From positions 1,192,542-1,234,066 of the forward strand of contig BCLD01000001.1 of NCBI GenBank assembly GCA_001600875.1: 41,525 bases of DNA. Direction: 5' to 3'. Below, piece after piece: positions 1 to 14,700 of this stretch. The notes beneath the pieces were generated by a model that was not told the DNA's origin, did no database searches, and worked only from the letters and a program-made list of their open reading frames with translations. Position numbers and translations under genes: made by a program. Within the stretch, counting starts at the first letter, position 1; each line of letters opens with the position of its first letter. This DNA comes from Solicoccozyma terricola. Its lineage: Eukaryota > Basidiomycota > Tremellomycetes > Filobasidiales > Piskurozymaceae.

Positions 1-720
<720 letters not shown>

Positions 721-1837
721 CTTTTATACCCTTACACCCCCGAACTCTTGGACTCTTTGGAAACTCTCTCAATCCCGTCTCGTTTCTCTCAACTTTCCCC
801 TTTCCCCCAAATTTGACGTTTGAATTTAGTCTGTTGGTGGGGTTTTTGGCTTATTGTTTAGGATTTTTGGTGAGTGAAGTGGGCGAGTCTTTGGTGGTGG
901 ATTAGGGGGGGGGNGNGGGGGGGGNGGGGGATAAGAGTTGGCGATAGGAAATTTCCGTGTGTCTTCACTTCCGGTTTGTAGTTTGAACACAGCACTCGAC
1001 TGGATACTTCAAGGATGATCCACACCCAGGATTTCCCCGTTAGACCTCCCTTTCCTTTCGCGACTCGATCTGTTCAAAAGAAACCAAGGTTTACGGACGA
1101 TACGACTGAATATTCTCAGTGTCCACCTTTCCAAGAGTCGTGCGTGAGTGACACTCGGATGTGTCACTGTCGTGAGAGTTCTCTTGAGAACTTTGGACCC
1201 AAGTGATATCTAGGTTTCTATTATTTGCTGGCGGTTGCCGATGAGTAAGTGGGCGAAGGATGTATATTCGCGGGGGGGAGACGGATGAAGTGGAGTTTTG
1301 TTGTAATTCAAGACCGTGAGAGGTGTGTTTCAATTCCCCCAAGATATCCTCAGATCACCGGTTGTTTATACGGTGTTTTGGCCCAAATTGCATGAAAAAG
1401 TAGGATTGGCACTAGAATTTCCAGCTGAGGGATTGTAAATGCAAGGTCCGAGAGTGCATCCTTCCTCCCTCTTGCGCTGATCCCCAAAGTGCGCGAATCA
1501 AATCCACAGCAGGGATGGATGACGAGACGAGACGGTGGTGGGGTTGCAGTGAGATGGTGTTGGCGATGGTGGATGGTGGCAGACGCTGGATGCCGGTCTA
1601 TCTGGTTATCCCACTCCTGCCACTTGCTCAATATCCGATTCAACCGACAATAGGCCACACACCGCCCTCAGCCCCCATTTTTGCTTCCGTGTGGCGGGAT
1701 GGGAGGTCACGTGTCGGTGGCGAATCGGGTGGCGAATCGGGTGGCAAATCGGGTGGCAAACGGGTGGCGAACCATAATTACTATGCATGCTGCTATTCTA
1801 ATTCCATTTTCTCCTCCATGGCCTCCTACGCATCCTA
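721..1837. other. Intergenic region: kinase upstream region and 3' flank of the six-hairpin gene
   Basis: I see no supported gene. It holds a poly-G run with embedded Ns at 905-930, just upstream of the kinase start, a short minisatellite at 1716-1771 and a TCACGTG box near 1708. The open frames that cross it are low-complexity. Confidence 0.6.
1716..1771. repeat. 12-bp minisatellite
   Basis: Four to five tandem copies of a unit close to GGTGGCGAATCG occupy this stretch, with later copies drifting to GGTGGCAAATCG. Because 12 is a multiple of three, frames stay open on both strands, which explains the glycine/serine-like open frames here. I see no sign that it is translated. Confidence 0.8.
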
Positions 1838-4721
1838 TTACATGAAATTCCCACCAGCCACCGCCTTCCCTGACGGTGTAACAGCACTCAAGAATCCATA
1901 ACTCCATAATTGAACAGCATCACCCTCCGTTCCACTCGGTGAGATAGCGCCGAGATCTCCAATTGAGAATGTATTGGTTGAGTTTGAGAACAGAGGCGAC
2001 CATACTTCTGTGTATAGGGCTGAAAGGGGGGTGGGTGCATAAGGGCCAACGACTCATCAGCACCAGAGCCACGGGGAAAAAAAACAAATCAAGGTGACAA
2101 ATTTTACTCACCAGAGCTAGAACCTGCAATAGCTTCCCATAACAACGTCTGACCAGCTTGAAGATCAGTAACCAACGACGTGTTGCACCAACTTGGAACT
2201 ACTGATGTCGTAGAATTCCCCATTGTTGAATTCCCCATCGTCGTTGTCGTGTAGTTGTCCGAGTAATCGGCTTGGGGAGTGATGTTTGGACCGCATCGGT
2301 TGAGCTGTTTGGTTATTCCTGCCGCCATCAAAGCCTGTTGCCATGACCTATCAGATTCAGATAGTCGAGGGGTTAGTTGGAAGTCATTGGTTAGGTTATA
2401 ATCCCGAGACCAGAAACACATACCAAACCACAGCGCCGTGATACATCACATCCGAAAACGTCTACAAAAAAAACCCAAAACCCAACCCCATCAACAAGAC
2501 GTCAGCAAAAAGTTTCGACATCCAGAGAAGAAAGGCCCCGGGATTCCCCAAACCAAACCCTCACCTGGATATTGGTTGTATTATCATCGTATCCGGCGTT
2601 TGCAACGACCATTCCTACGTTCGTGAGTAATCCCCGAGGGTACGGCTTCAACGCCTGCACTGTTGCCTCCAATACACTTTGTGATACGTTGTTGTTGTAT
2701 AGTAAAGTGAAACCGAGGTCAGAGTGTTGAATGTGGACTTGGGATGAAGCGTTGGCGGTCAGAGATAGAGCGAAGAATGTCAAGTTTCCATTCGATGTAG
2801 AATTCGAAGAAGAAGATTTCATGGTGGTGGTACTGTTCGAAGTCGTTGAATTCCCAGTTGAATTCAAGCTTCCTTGACCAAAAAGAAGACCAATACTGAG
2901 ATTCGCAGCCGTCACGTAGTTCTCCAATCTCTGATCAGCAATATCTTGTGATAAACTCCATTCAAAGCAAGGCGGAGCGGATTGTTCCCATGTCGTTGCG
3001 TATTGTGTGGCGGTGGACGAGTAGTTGGAAGGTATAACGCCAGCATTGGAGAGTGCACTGATGGCCCGAAGAGCTCCAGGTATGAGAGCAGCTGGGATGG
3101 ATGAGAAAAAAAAAAAAGAAGAGGACCTTCAGCTACCCAATGCCCCACTTCCGCAATTGCACACAAGACAGGAGACACATACTGTTCACGTCAAACGGAA
3201 TCTTGCCAAACCCTAATCCAGGAGTACTATCCCTCCAGTTCCCAACCACTGGATCTCTAATCGTCACCAAATCAGCACATTGAGAAGATGTTGCGAATGG
3301 CTTGGACAGGTTGAGGACGTGGTTGACATTCCAGAGCAGGAGCTGAGAGTAAGTTCCGTTCTGAAGCGTGGCGTTGGTGTTGAGGAATTTCATGGAACGG
3401 TTTTGCCCCTGAGGCGTGGACAGGAAGTAATGTCCTAATGAAGGAAGGAGAAGGAAGTCCGTGTCGACCATGACATACGAGCAACTGGATTGGGCTCCGA
3501 GTTGACTTTGATTGTTGTTAATGTTGACGAAACTGGCATAGTCTCCGATCTTAGGGTGGATGAGGTGGTGGGTCAAGTAGTGGAAAGGAAATGGCGATCA
3601 CGGTCAAAAAACTCACCGTCTCTTCGTGGCATACCTCGCCGAGGTTGTTCAGTCGTTCGAGGACGGCGCCGAGGACAGCTTCGGCACCGGTGGGACTCAT
3701 GACAGGGAGTAAGAGTCGCAGCGCTAAAAGAGTGTCCCGCCCGAAATCTAAACGAAAGAACGTCGAAAGAACGTCGAGGTCAACGCTACGAACCCAGCCA
3801 TGTCGCGAGTCTGCACTCACAGGTCAAGAACCTCCAGCCACCGGCCAAAAACTTGTTTTCGTATGTCAGGAATGACACTTCCTGAGCCTTCTCGTTGAAC
3901 GAGCTAGAGTTGCCGCTGGAGCTCGAATTGCCACTCCCGCCCGACAGCGTCTGAATGATGTTGCTCAAGTACGATGTCGCGGTCGCCGGCGCTTTGGTGA
4001 GGAAGATGTCTGACGGGTTGAGACCAGGTGACAGTACCGGCTCATCGGTGTAGTTGAAAGTCGTTTGGAATGAGATACTGGCGTTCTGGCTCGAATCGTT
4101 CCGCATGATGTACACGCTCGGTGGCAAAGTGACATTCGACGAGGGTGTGACGTTGAAGACGGCATTTTGCACAGACGTCAGAGTGAGGTACTGCACCGTC
4201 GTACCGTTGATCCAGTGACGGACGAGCTGGACATGGGACTGGTCGTATGCGCCAAGGGTGTAGTTGAAGATCTCGTGCGTGAGTCCACTGCCCTCCGTGT
4301 AGTCCCGCAAGGTACGAACGCTACCGATGAGGGTTACGCCCAGCTTAGCATCGGACGTGATCGTGAGGTTTCCCTGCAGCCCAGTTTGGTTGCTCGGTGC
4401 AGACACTGAGACCAAAGTGGATCGGTCTAGAGACACTCCCAGCGAGGAGCCATTTTGGGCAGGAAGGAAGTAGGTGAGCACGCCAGTGTTGCCTTGTGGG
4501 AACGCTACGATCAGTCGAGATGGACTGCTCGAGGCGTTGGCCGACAGAACAACTTGCGAGGACGTAACATTGTCCCTGTAGAGGTAGTTGTTATAGCTGG
4601 CAAAGTTGATTGGGCCGAGGAGGAGGTTTGGCACGGCTGCGCCATTGGTAGAGTTCGAGGCAGCACCGAGGCTGGACTGGACGCCCAATACAAGCAAGGC
4701 GAGAGTGTTGAAGAACAACAT
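1838..4721 (-). CDS. Secreted six-hairpin glycosidase-like protein (debranching-enzyme-type fold)
   Basis: Seven exons (3821-4721, 3617-3747, 3183-3549, 2565-3091, 2424-2461, 2112-2347, 1838-2007) join with consistent phases to give 789 residues. The start is chosen because it gives a clear signal peptide, MLFFNTLALLVLGVQSSLGA. The chain is rich in N-glycosylation sequons (many NSS, NTT and NST), as expected of a secreted protein. The motif WRFLTYFGRDTLLALRLLLP near residues 295-315 resembles the WGRDT motif at the start of the (alpha/alpha)6 barrel in amylo-1,6-glucosidase-like enzymes. Later segments VCHEETIGDYA and MYHGAVVWSWQQA also fit a six-hairpin glycosidase barrel. The substrate is unknown. 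It is probably an extracellular or wall carbohydrate-active enzyme; the exact glycoside hydrolase family is not assigned. Confidence 0.88.
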
Positions 4722-5108
4722 TTTGCGTGAACGACGGAATTGCAGAACAAGATAGATTTTGCTAATGGGATGCGTACCCTTTATCCTTCTGGTAGAAGGA
4801 GGACCCCACACGGCCCCTTCCAAGGGATGGTGGAGAAGGTCGTCATGGACGGATGGAGTATCACCGGACACCTGATCCTCCACATGCGAGCGGCGAATCA
4901 ACCATCCCAATTCGGCTCAAGGCTCCACGGATGTCACCGCGTGCTAGAACAGGTCGTTTGGGGACTTGGCCTATTCAATATGACGACATGGTGGGTCATT
5001 CGGCGAAATTGTCACGAACACCGGCCTCTGGTCATGTGCTCAGGGAGGAACCACAACTATTTACAATTTCATGCTAAAGACCCGGCGGGGGGGCTCCATG
5101 CCGGCCAT
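4722..5108. other. Intergenic region, upstream of the secreted protein gene
   Basis: This stretch is the promoter side of the six-hairpin gene and the 3' flank of the amidohydrolase-like gene. I see no gene, repeat or RNA in it. Confidence 0.6.
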
Positions 5109-6276
5109 CTAGGCGGCATAAACCACCATCGCAACCCTTCCAAACACATCGTCCATGCATTGTTGAGCCGGGCTACTATCAGGCCCAGCAGAGTGAGAAG
5201 CTTCATTGGCAACTAGCTCAGCAAGGACTTCTCGTAGGAGAGACAGCCAATCGGCGTCAGAGATGGGTTGTACGTAGGCTCCTGAGAGAGGGGTATTCGA
5301 CGTCGGTGTAGTTCCAAACATGAGACGATGAGCTCCAAAGCATTCGAGTGCGTGTGCGACTACGAGTCAACCGAGGGCTTCAGCCTGGATTGTCAAAGAT
5401 ATGCAAGAGCATCGTCGAAGCGACTCACGGTAGATCCTGACACACTCCTTGATCTGGCTCCGCTCCTCCCACCACTTTTTCCCACCTTCGCTGTCAGCTT
5501 GTAAACAGACAATTGGAGGTAGGACCTTGAGATACACATTCTCTTTGAGAGATAAACTGGCGATACGAGCCGTCCAAAGAACGTCGTGGTTGCGACTTTG
5601 GACAAGCTGGGATGGAGAGATGGATGCGTCGACGAAAGGGGGAAGAAGACCAGCTGAGAGAAAAGATTCCCTGAATCAGTCTTCGGTCTTGCTCTTTGCA
5701 CGATTTTGCTTTTGCTTACCAAGGACGATCCGATGAACTTGTTGGACGTTCACATTCTCCTCGGTAGACAAAGACGTCATCCCGTTCGTCAAGGTAGACA
5801 TTACATCGAGCTGAGCTTCCAACTGATCCCAATCCTTTTCAGATTGCATAGACGTTTTCAAAGGATCGATGAAGATGTCTGTGACCTTGGCAATTGGTTC
5901 AGTTGAGAGCTTGTCAACGCCGAACGTCGCTTGGGCAGGGGTGGAGAGATTTGGAGTACTGCAGTATCGTGCCGTTGTCAAAGTCAGGTTGGGAGATATC
6001 AAAGGGAGAGACTTTCATGGTATCGTTCTGAGGAACGCACCTGCCTGGCTTGGAAGCATCAATGACCATCTGAGGATGAAGAGAAGATGGAGACGGAGCT
6101 AGCTTTGCAGAACCTATACAAGAAACAGCGAAGAAAGTAAACTGTCGTGGAGCTCTAAAAGGATGCCAGGAATCCAGTAGAGATGCTCCGCTTCAGAGCA
6201 AGCACTTACCTGGAGCGAGAGGTCCTTGACTGGCGAAAAGAGACGCCGGGAGAGGTGGAGGACGTCTTGGAGCCAT
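5109..6276 (-). CDS. Divergent amidohydrolase-like (TIM barrel) protein
   Basis: Five exons (6210-6276, 6041-6113, 5720-5958, 5429-5653, 5109-5359) give 284 residues. The last intron uses acceptor CGTAG at 5360; the nearer acceptor would cause an immediate stop. After a proline-rich N terminus (MAPRRPPPLPASLFASQGPL) the middle contains NVYLKVLPPI and the C-terminal part HALECFGAHRLMFGTTPT followed by a late helix and FGRVAMVVY. This resembles the C-terminal half of amidohydrolase_2 proteins (NVYVKLSG, then RLMFGSDWP, then the NAARVY-like end). The usual N-terminal DxHxH metal site is not visible, and the FGSDWP aspartate position is replaced. It may be a non-catalytic or regulatory relative. 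The gene model is solid; the family call is tentative. Confidence 0.6.
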
Positions 6277-6595
6277 GTCTGAATCGCTACACTGGCAATG
6301 CAAGGGATGGTGTTGATGATGATGTTGATTGTATGCGATGCTAGCGATGTTGACTGAACAAAGGGGCTGCGTCTATTTGAAATGTGGAGCCCCGCGTTGA
6401 ATACATCGACCACCCACCAACCCCACCGAGGCTTCGTTGGCAACTCAGTCTATAATGGATGCGCATGATTAATTTCACTTGGGACTGAGATACATGGGTG
6501 GGAGGATGGATTCTGGTAAGGATGGTTATTGTTCATATGGAATTTGAGGGTGATCACCCGCTTCGCACGATCGAAAGCGTTCCAGCAGAGGCATC

Positions 6596-9500
6596 TCAGG
6601 GAGAGAGCTTGGTCTTCGCTAGGGCTGCTTCGAGATCGAGGTTGCCCAGAGCGGTGACGGAGCCTTTGCGTGGTCGAAGTCGGAAGTAGACATCGGGCTG
6701 CAGGATCGTGGGTCGAAAAGTGAGCTTCCCTGAAACAAGTAGGATGTCAAGTGAGGTCGCTCACCGGAGTGCAAGCAGCAACAGCTCGTCTCATTCCTGT
6801 CGTGATGAAGTGCAAGCCGATCTGGAACGAAGCTACATGACCCGAAAAAAAGACACAAGTCAGCCAGATCTTTGGACATGCGGGGGGTCGTGGAGAACTC
6901 ACCGTTCGTCCACCCGAAGCCCTCCCTTGGAACCAATTTGAAGTCGAGTCCTTGGTTTCCATATTCGGCGTCAACGAGATGAGAGAGCTTGACGGCGTCC
7001 CATTTCTCTGGAACGACACCGTTGTAGTCGACGCTGTGGTGCGAGGGTCTTAGTTGGGGGATGGAGACCCAGAGTAGGGGATCATAGGCACTCACAAGGC
7101 AGTAGTCATCATGTAGATCCATCTGTACGCAAGCCTGTTGCATTCCTCTTGGAATCCATAACGTTCGAGACCGACCCAAGCCATGATTTGATGAGGTGGC
7201 CATCCGTACGGATAATCTGAAGGTGAGATACGTAGTTTCGTTAGGTCTGAGGTCAGCTCGGTTTGAAACACCGGACAAACTCACCCCACTGTCGGTTCGG
7301 ACGATCGATAGAGATACGACCTCGAGATTCCTCTGTCCCCGAGACAAGACCGCCCGCAACCTCGAACTTTCGCAGCGATTCGTAACTGTGGAGAGAGTGT
7401 CCAGTGAGAACAATATCCCTCACCCACGGCGATCACGACGAGTCAATCCGAAAACTCACACAAGCCTCTCTGCCTGGTGCTCGCTCGCACACCCCGCCCA
7501 AAGACCCCAGAACGCTGTGACTGACTCGTAACGACTCTGCCTCTTTTTCTTGGTGTCGTAGTCAAAGTAAAGCGCTTGTCCCTCGTTCCACAGATACTTG
7601 TCGATTTGCTCCTTACGGAATGCAGCTCGCTTGTACCATTCGGCAGAGGTCTGTTTCCTGGACATTGAACGCTCACGTGGCGCACCGATTGCAAAGGCTT
7701 CTCGAGTGATTGGGAAGGGGGAGAGATCGAAATCTTCCTCAAGATCGAGTTCGTCGCCAAAGATTTCACGGATGGCGGTGGCGATGTCGTGCTCGTACTG
7801 TCCGGGCGGATAGTTAGCGAGTTGATCGGTGCTGGCTGGCGCGATCGAGAAAGTAGCCCACTCACCTTGTACAACAGCGCGTTCAAGTCGATGGTGGCAA
7901 GGTTTCCACACCTCTTCTCGAATCGGTAGGTGGTATCATGACCAGATTCTCGGAGAGCACGATCGTGCATGAAGTATTCATCGAGCTCTGGCTCCTTGAT
8001 GTCGCCATCATTGTATTGATCGATGAATTCGAGGATCGAGATTCCATGCTTGTGGGCGTAAGGTTGCAGAACGTGTGTGAAGTGAGAAGCTTCGGTCTCT
8101 GGAGGAACACCGAGGCCGCTCGGGTGGTAGCGTGAAAGACCTGTCTCAACATGGAGAGCAGGCTCTGCCATCCAGTAAGTGTGGTACTCCTTGATCGCCG
8201 CACGCATGGCTCGCTTCAACCAAGGGATGTACTCTGGTTGCATTTCTCGAGGCATCTGATTGTAGATCTGGAGTGCGAGGTCGGTGACGAAGGGAGGCTG
8301 AGATCGGCAGAGGTACTGAAGGCGGGGTGGATGTCAATGATTGCGAGTAAAACAAGGCAATGAATAGCAGAGTCAACTAACGTAGGTGCGGCTACCATTC
8401 AAAACCTATGAAACTATTGATCAGCGAGAAAATTTCCTAATCGATTCGCACGGCTACTCACCTTGTTGTAGTGCTTGATTTGGAAGATGAAATGCTCGAC
8501 GATGTTAATTGCCATCTCACGCTTGCCATCCACCAAAAGACCGAGACCACAGAAGTAGGAATCCCAGTAGTAGAACTGAAAAGCTCATCAAGATCAATGA
8601 TCCGAAAGACTAGGAAATGTTTAGAGCAGATCACGCACCTCATTGAAACGAGCACCCGGCACGATGAAAGGGATACCCTCAAACGTAGTCTTCCCGTTGG
8701 GCAACTTTTTCTTCTTCATTGCGAGAGCCAAAATACCAGGCCTTTCATTCACCGACTTGACGAACATTGGATCATCTGGTTTCGGCGGGAGAACCTCCAC
8801 GTCCAAGTTGAGTTGGGGCTTGTTTCGAGATCTGCGCGGGAGACACAATGCAATCAGACATCTTGTCTCTACTCACGACGAACCGCATATCACTCACACT
8901 TCCCGGTAGTACTCGGCCATTTCCGGCTCTCCGTGTGGAACATAAATGAGGGGCCTCACATGACGACTTCGATTCTTTGGGTCCGCACAAATGAGCTCGA
9001 GACCATCGCCGTCGATCTTCCTCGTCAATGCATTCCAAAACGAGTTCTTGATCATCCTGCTCAAACGATCGACTGGGTTCTCGCATAGCCTAGCTTCGTC
9101 GAGAACGATACGTTTGCGGCCGAAATCCCTTGCCAAGGCGAGTTCTTGCAGTAGATTGGACAGCATGTAGGTTCCCTACGAAAGGACAGCGGATTGCCCC
9201 GATCAGGAGTAGTAGACGACGAAAAATGAAAGATGGCATACTCACCCGGACATCATGAGATTTGTAGGCATTCGAGCTGGCAGTTCCTAGAGAGATCAGT
9301 TTGGGACCAGAGTCAAAGATGGAGATCTGCCATGAGAGAGAATAGCAGGTCAGTGGGGCTAATCGTCTACGCCTGCACGAATTTTCACCAACTTGGAAGT
9401 CCTTATCCGTGTCTTCTTGCTCTAGCACGATCCTTAGGGTTTCCTCTACATCGATGAGGAATCGCTTGGGAGCTCTGACGGAGATTTCATCATGGGATAG

Positions 9501-10135
9501 TCGTCGGTTACGACTGATCGGCTCGTTGCCCATCATCATCGGTCTTCGCTTGCCAAAGCCGTCGACATCGGCCTGGAGAGTAAGGAAAAGAAAACAGAGT
9601 GAGCCGTTTTCCAATTTTACACCTCGAAGCGCGAAACCTGTAGGAGGGGGGGGGGGGACATGGGGGAAAAAAACTCACATTCGAAAAAGTTCTACTCCTA
9701 CTGGACAACTCCTTTCCACCGTAATAATCCTTCGGTTCAGCATTCACAGCTGGTAAAGTTGGTGACCCGATTGGTTTCCTCCCTACCATTCCCGCCAATC
9801 CTCTCTTGAACGACGAAGAAGGTGTGAGTGGACTAGCCAACTCTTGACTCGTCCTCCTCACGTGAAGTGATCCAACTGGAGTTGTATCATCGTGACTTTC
9901 AGAGAGAGCACTTCCGGTGGCGTTCGTGGATGTTTGGCTACGTTGGCCTAGACCAAGACCCATAGGTCGAGGCGATGTCGACTTGGGAGAGGAGACGGTA
10001 TCATCGATGTAAAGAAGGGATTTGGATTGGGGTAACTAAGGGACATGAAATTGATGGGGTCCAATCGACGTTATTTTTTGAATGAGATAGCGAGATGGTG
10101 GTAAAACATACCTTTGGCCGAACGGGAGCAGACAT
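6596..10135 (-). CDS. NTH1: Neutral (cytosolic) trehalase
   Basis: The enzyme hydrolyses trehalose to two glucose molecules in the cytosol. Fifteen exons with checked phases give 853 residues: 10112-10135, 9679-10035, 9393-9572, 9246-9326, 8898-9175, 8639-8831, 8462-8575, 8382-8405, 7866-8315, 7460-7797, 7285-7385, 7096-7216, 6903-7033, 6765-6832, 6596-6697. The N-terminal extension is serine-rich and has basic PKA/14-3-3-type sites (RRTS and RNRRLSHDE). It is followed by a calcium-binding loop DTDKDFQISIFD, the mark of neutral trehalases regulated by PKA and 14-3-3. Trehalase signature 1 reads [15 protein letters not shown] (glycine to alanine at the third position) and signature 2 reads [10 protein letters not shown], both GH37. 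The C terminus ends ALAKTKLSP. The last intron acceptor (CTGCAG, 6698) was chosen because it gives ACTPPDVYF in frame. One intron holds a poly-C tract. Identification is certain. Confidence 0.98.
9646..9657. repeat. Poly-G tract (poly-C in the NTH1 intron 2 pre-mRNA)
   Basis: A run of twelve G on the plus strand lies inside the second NTH1 intron (9573-9678). On the sense strand it is poly-C between the donor GTGAGT and the branch and acceptor region. Confidence 0.85.
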
Positions 10136-11762
10136 GTTTGGATTGAGAAAGATCTTGGAAGGTGTGTTTTTGTTTTCTGTGGACCAGGTGAAATGGAGGA
10201 ATGGGAAAAAAGTAGGAGAATCGAGGCAATGGATGAGCAACGGTTCCTAAATCCCAACAGCCGGAATCATACTCTCAACACATCTCTCTTTTATACCTCT
10301 CCCGGACACAGGATAACCCATGTCTTCCTCATTACACTCCGCTCTTTATCAACATCTCAACATCATCGCATTGAGGCAGTACATGAAAGCTCAACGCTCG
10401 ATCCAAACTTTTCAAACATAGTGTCGGAGTCTGTGCCTCTAAGGATCGTGTAACGGAAGGCCAGGATCTTCCACCTATGAAAGCAGGGCGTTTTTTCAAA
10501 GGAAATGGTAGTCCCGATGTGAACCCGATGCAGGGTCGGTCTAGCGGAGTGGGTGGGTGAGACTCGGTAGAGACACCGGTCGTGCAGGGGGGGTTTTTTT
10601 TTAATCATGCTCGGAGCTTCGTATCGTAACTCCGCCCTCCTCCTACTCCCTACCTCTGTTGACGCCTGGAGCTCCATTCGATGACGACACGACACTCACT
10701 TTGGATATACCCTGGTACGATGGGCTGGGTTAGGGCGTCGGGTGATGAAAGCTGAGTTTGAGCTAAACTAGGATGTATGTGTTGGCCTGGTAGGGTATTC
10801 CCCCAAAAGAAAGGAAAGAAAAAAAAAGAAAAAAAGACGATTCAGCGCTTTTTAAAAATTGCAAAACCTTTCCAAGGGTCGGATTGATCCACCCCTCCCC
10901 CGGTTGAATGAAAGCTGTTCCGATGTCGGACGTTCGGGTGTGCGACGACGCTGATGGTATGAGGGAGTAGAGGAGTAGACAGAAGAGGGGTAGACTTGTT
11001 CCCTTGGGGAACAAAGCAGAAAGGCCCATGGGGTCCCTCGCAAACCGATCACTCCGCTCTTTACCCCGTTTCATTCGCATATCAAAGGAAAGGATTGAAC
11101 AGGTCACCTGGGGTATCCATCCATACATCCCGTTTGAAAGGGGTCGCACGGCAAGGACCAGTTTTGAGATGTATCGCTCCTTTATGTTTGACCCATGGAA
11201 TGATGGTCCTAGCACGATGAACACCCGAGCTGGTGGTCCAGGCCCCCAATCCGACTTTCACCAAGCCCGTAATACGGCCTCGCTAGTCTGTCTGATCATA
11301 GAACTCACCTTGGATCCACTGCTAATCAGGTTCTATCCTATCTAGGATGATGGTTGATGGCCAACTCCTATCCTCCGCTGGTGCGCGGGTTCGAGGAAGC
11401 GTCGGCGCGACGACGGCGGGTGCGACAGGTGATGATTGTCAGGTAAATGTGCGGTGACCAGCGTTCAGCGATGATGGGTGGGGGNGGGGGTGATCTGTGG
11501 TCGCTGTATGGCGGATGATACGATGATTGATATGGCTGCAGCTGTTGCTTTTGCGTCGAGATAGGGGACAGCTCAAGACGGGTCACGTACGTTGTGCACT
11601 ATAGTGCGGGGTAAATAGAAAAAAAAACAGACGGGGGGTACAGGAAATAGACTACATGCGTCATTTGGTTTGCATGCCCTCTCTCGTCTCGCAGGGGGGT
11701 GCCGCCAACACAACAACTCTAATCACATGCAGAGCACCCGAAGACATCCCACACCTCCCTGG
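10136..11762. other. Long intergenic region between NTH1 start and XPF end
   Basis: These 1.6 kb are unusually long for this compact stretch. They are probably the NTH1 promoter and leader plus the XPF 3' flank. Open frames exist on both strands (for example 10763-11224 minus) but they lack recognisable motifs and splice-site support. A G-run with an N lies near 11480-11490. I see no tRNA, LTR ends or other RNA gene. Confidence 0.5.
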
Positions 11763-14700
11763 TCATCTGGCATCCTTGCTCGCAAACGCTTGGAATTCAT
11801 TTGCTCCGTCTTGTCCGAGGACATCCCGCAGCTCATCGTCGTCGAGCTCAGTCAACTCCTTGATGCTGCTTACACGACTGACAACCAGCTTCCAGTTCCG
11901 AGACGTTACACCGGGTAGAGCACGTAACATTTCTTGCGGACCAGTGTTGTATAGACCTTGACTGAAACCACCACCACCACCGCCGCCGTCAGTTGAGCCG
12001 AGTTCATCATCATCGCCGCCGATAGTAATAGCCTTCCCTGCGTCGGGCTCGGGGTGATTCAGTTTAAGATCCTTGAAAATGTCCACCGTCGCCCACGGCG
12101 AGCTCGACCAGATGATGCGCAATCGTGGGAAGTGTAGAGTCAGGAGTACAAGCTTGGATTGAATCGTAAGAGGGTCGATACCGTCTTTACCGACTCGAGC
12201 AGCCACGGCGGTTGACGTCGCTGGGTGGTTTGGCTGCGCTTTCTGGTCCACCATTGTCTGTTGACTCGCATAAATGTGGAGAATTCAGCGCTCATCAGCG
12301 CTCATCTCTCGTGCACTCAATCGCAGGCGTGCACTGCAACTCCATATACCCCTCACCTGTAGTTGGAAAGATTTGTTCTCCTCAAACTCGATCAACAGAA
12401 TCGGTTGAGCGTAATGAACACTCATCGCCTCGCATTGCGTGTACCTAAGCGGACAATAATCGTTTCAACCCCCCTCCCCCGCCACTTGTCATCGCAGCGT
12501 CAATCCTAAACTCACAATCTCCCACTATTGAAACTCTGAATCAAATCCGCAACACTCTTCCTCTCCACTACCATACTCGGTGAAATCACATAATCTCCAA
12601 CCTGCAACGTTGCAGGAATCACCTGAACCTCATGCGCATGAAGTAATGACGGTAGTGTTGATCGAAACTCCCGCATATCGACGATGACTCGCGGTGGTTC
12701 AATGTCGGACAGACCACCGCCAGCATTTCGCGTGCTATGGCCACGTCGTCCTGGGCTTTCTATCATGTGAGGAGCGCGAGGATGACCGTTGATGGGTATG
12801 ATCATGGTCTGCATTGGGAATTGGCGTCGGTTAAAACTGTGTCGCGATACGAGGATCACTGAAGGGCATAAACTCACTCCCTTCTCCCGAATCAACCGCT
12901 CAAATGCATTTTTCTCCTTGCGAAGTCCACTCAGATACCTCTGCTCCTCTACAGAGTCTCCATACATCATAAAGTAGACGCGAACGCCGAGACCCGGGTT
13001 GGAGCTGCGATAAACCTGTGGAAACACAGGTCAGGGCGTGTAGGTGATGGTAGCGATTCACACACAACTCACCTCTACTCGTCGCACAAAGGCTGGATCC
13101 GGATCATACATCACCACAAACCGAGGGCGCAACTCTTGTAGTACCATGTCGTCATCATCACCCCCATAAGGTCGGACAATCACTGTCTCCTCCGGGGCGA
13201 TGAGACCAAAATATGAATCATACGCATCCTCGTCAAAGACGTCGGTCACGGTTTCTTGTTCGCTCGGGAGAAGGAGGGTTTGCGGTTCGAGGACGTCACT
13301 CGGCCGAGTAGCGTTGGAGATATTTGGGGTAGATCCATTTCTGTCAAAGGCGCCAGGGGCTTGCGACGCTCGAAGACTGAGACGAGGATTGTGGTTAACG
13401 AGCAGCATTCCTGTATGGCCCTAGGTCAACACTCACAAATTTGCAATATCCCCAGCCTCTTCCTCCATATCACCTTCACCCATAATCTCCTTGTTCTCTC
13501 CCATCAGTGTACGTTGCCTGTTTGTCGCCTTGACGCTAGCGGAAGTGCTACCTGCGCGAACCCTCCTCCTCTTGTTCGGCGGCATTCCTCCGCGTCTATA
13601 ACCATTCGACGATGCTGTTGATCCATTCGCTCCATTGGCTGGCTCCGTGTCTTTACCATTGCCATTTGCCGACGCGTCCTTTCTCGCACCACCCTTGAAG
13701 CTCTGACTGACGTCGTTTAGCCCATTCTTCCAATAAAAGTAGGTTCGGAGTAATCGCTCCATCATCGTTCGCCCAGCATGCGTCCCGTCAGACGACTCTC
13801 TGCCAGGTGTGAACGGCTCCATCGTCGACAGATACTCTCGGAGCTGAGTGCACGTCCGCTCCGATTGACACATCACTAGGACCGCCTGACTGCCCGGCGC
13901 GTCTACAGTTATGGGCACCGCGATTGTGAGCAAATTCCTGCAACAGGTTTTCTCAACACGGACCTTCACTCACTCAAGTCCATTAGGGGCTGCACGCTGA
14001 TTTCTGTTTCAATTTCCTCCAACACTTGACTCAACAGTCCCCATTTTGGTAGTTCCTCCAACACCGGCTCCACGCCCTCTGGCCAACTCCTCGTCCTGTT
14101 CCTACCATTCGCATTGCGCTGCACCGTGGTTGCAGTTCTTGTCGCTTGTTCGGCTTGGGCTTGCACGCTCTCGGCTTCATCCAACGCCGCCCATTCATCG
14201 TCATCTGCGTCTGCGATCTCACTCGGAGTTGCGGAAACGCTTCTCCCTCGTGATCTAGCTTTCGTAATGTATGCTCTTCTCTTGGCGGTTTGAAATAGCA
14301 CGTTCGCTGCGTCGAGATACAACCAAGGGGATTGATTTTGCTTTGCTGCTCCTTTGGCTGTTGAATTTGATGCGATGATGGTTTCAAGATAAGAGTTGAA
14401 GGTGACGGAGTCGTACGACAGCAAATACCTGTATCATAAGAAACCTGCATCAGCGACACAATTCCTCGATCCTGTATGGAATGAGAATACCATCGCACGT
14501 TAACAGCTTTCTCAACTGCGTCAAATCAGCAACCAATTTCTTCGTCTTTGCTCCTACTCGATGCCAAACGGGATCCAATTGACTTCTAACGATTCGATCA
14601 AAGTTTCGAAACAATGCATTATCGACCGTAAAGTCATCCAAATCAAGCTGTTCATTGCGGCCACACATTGAGCCCCTGGATTTCACCCGACGAGACACCC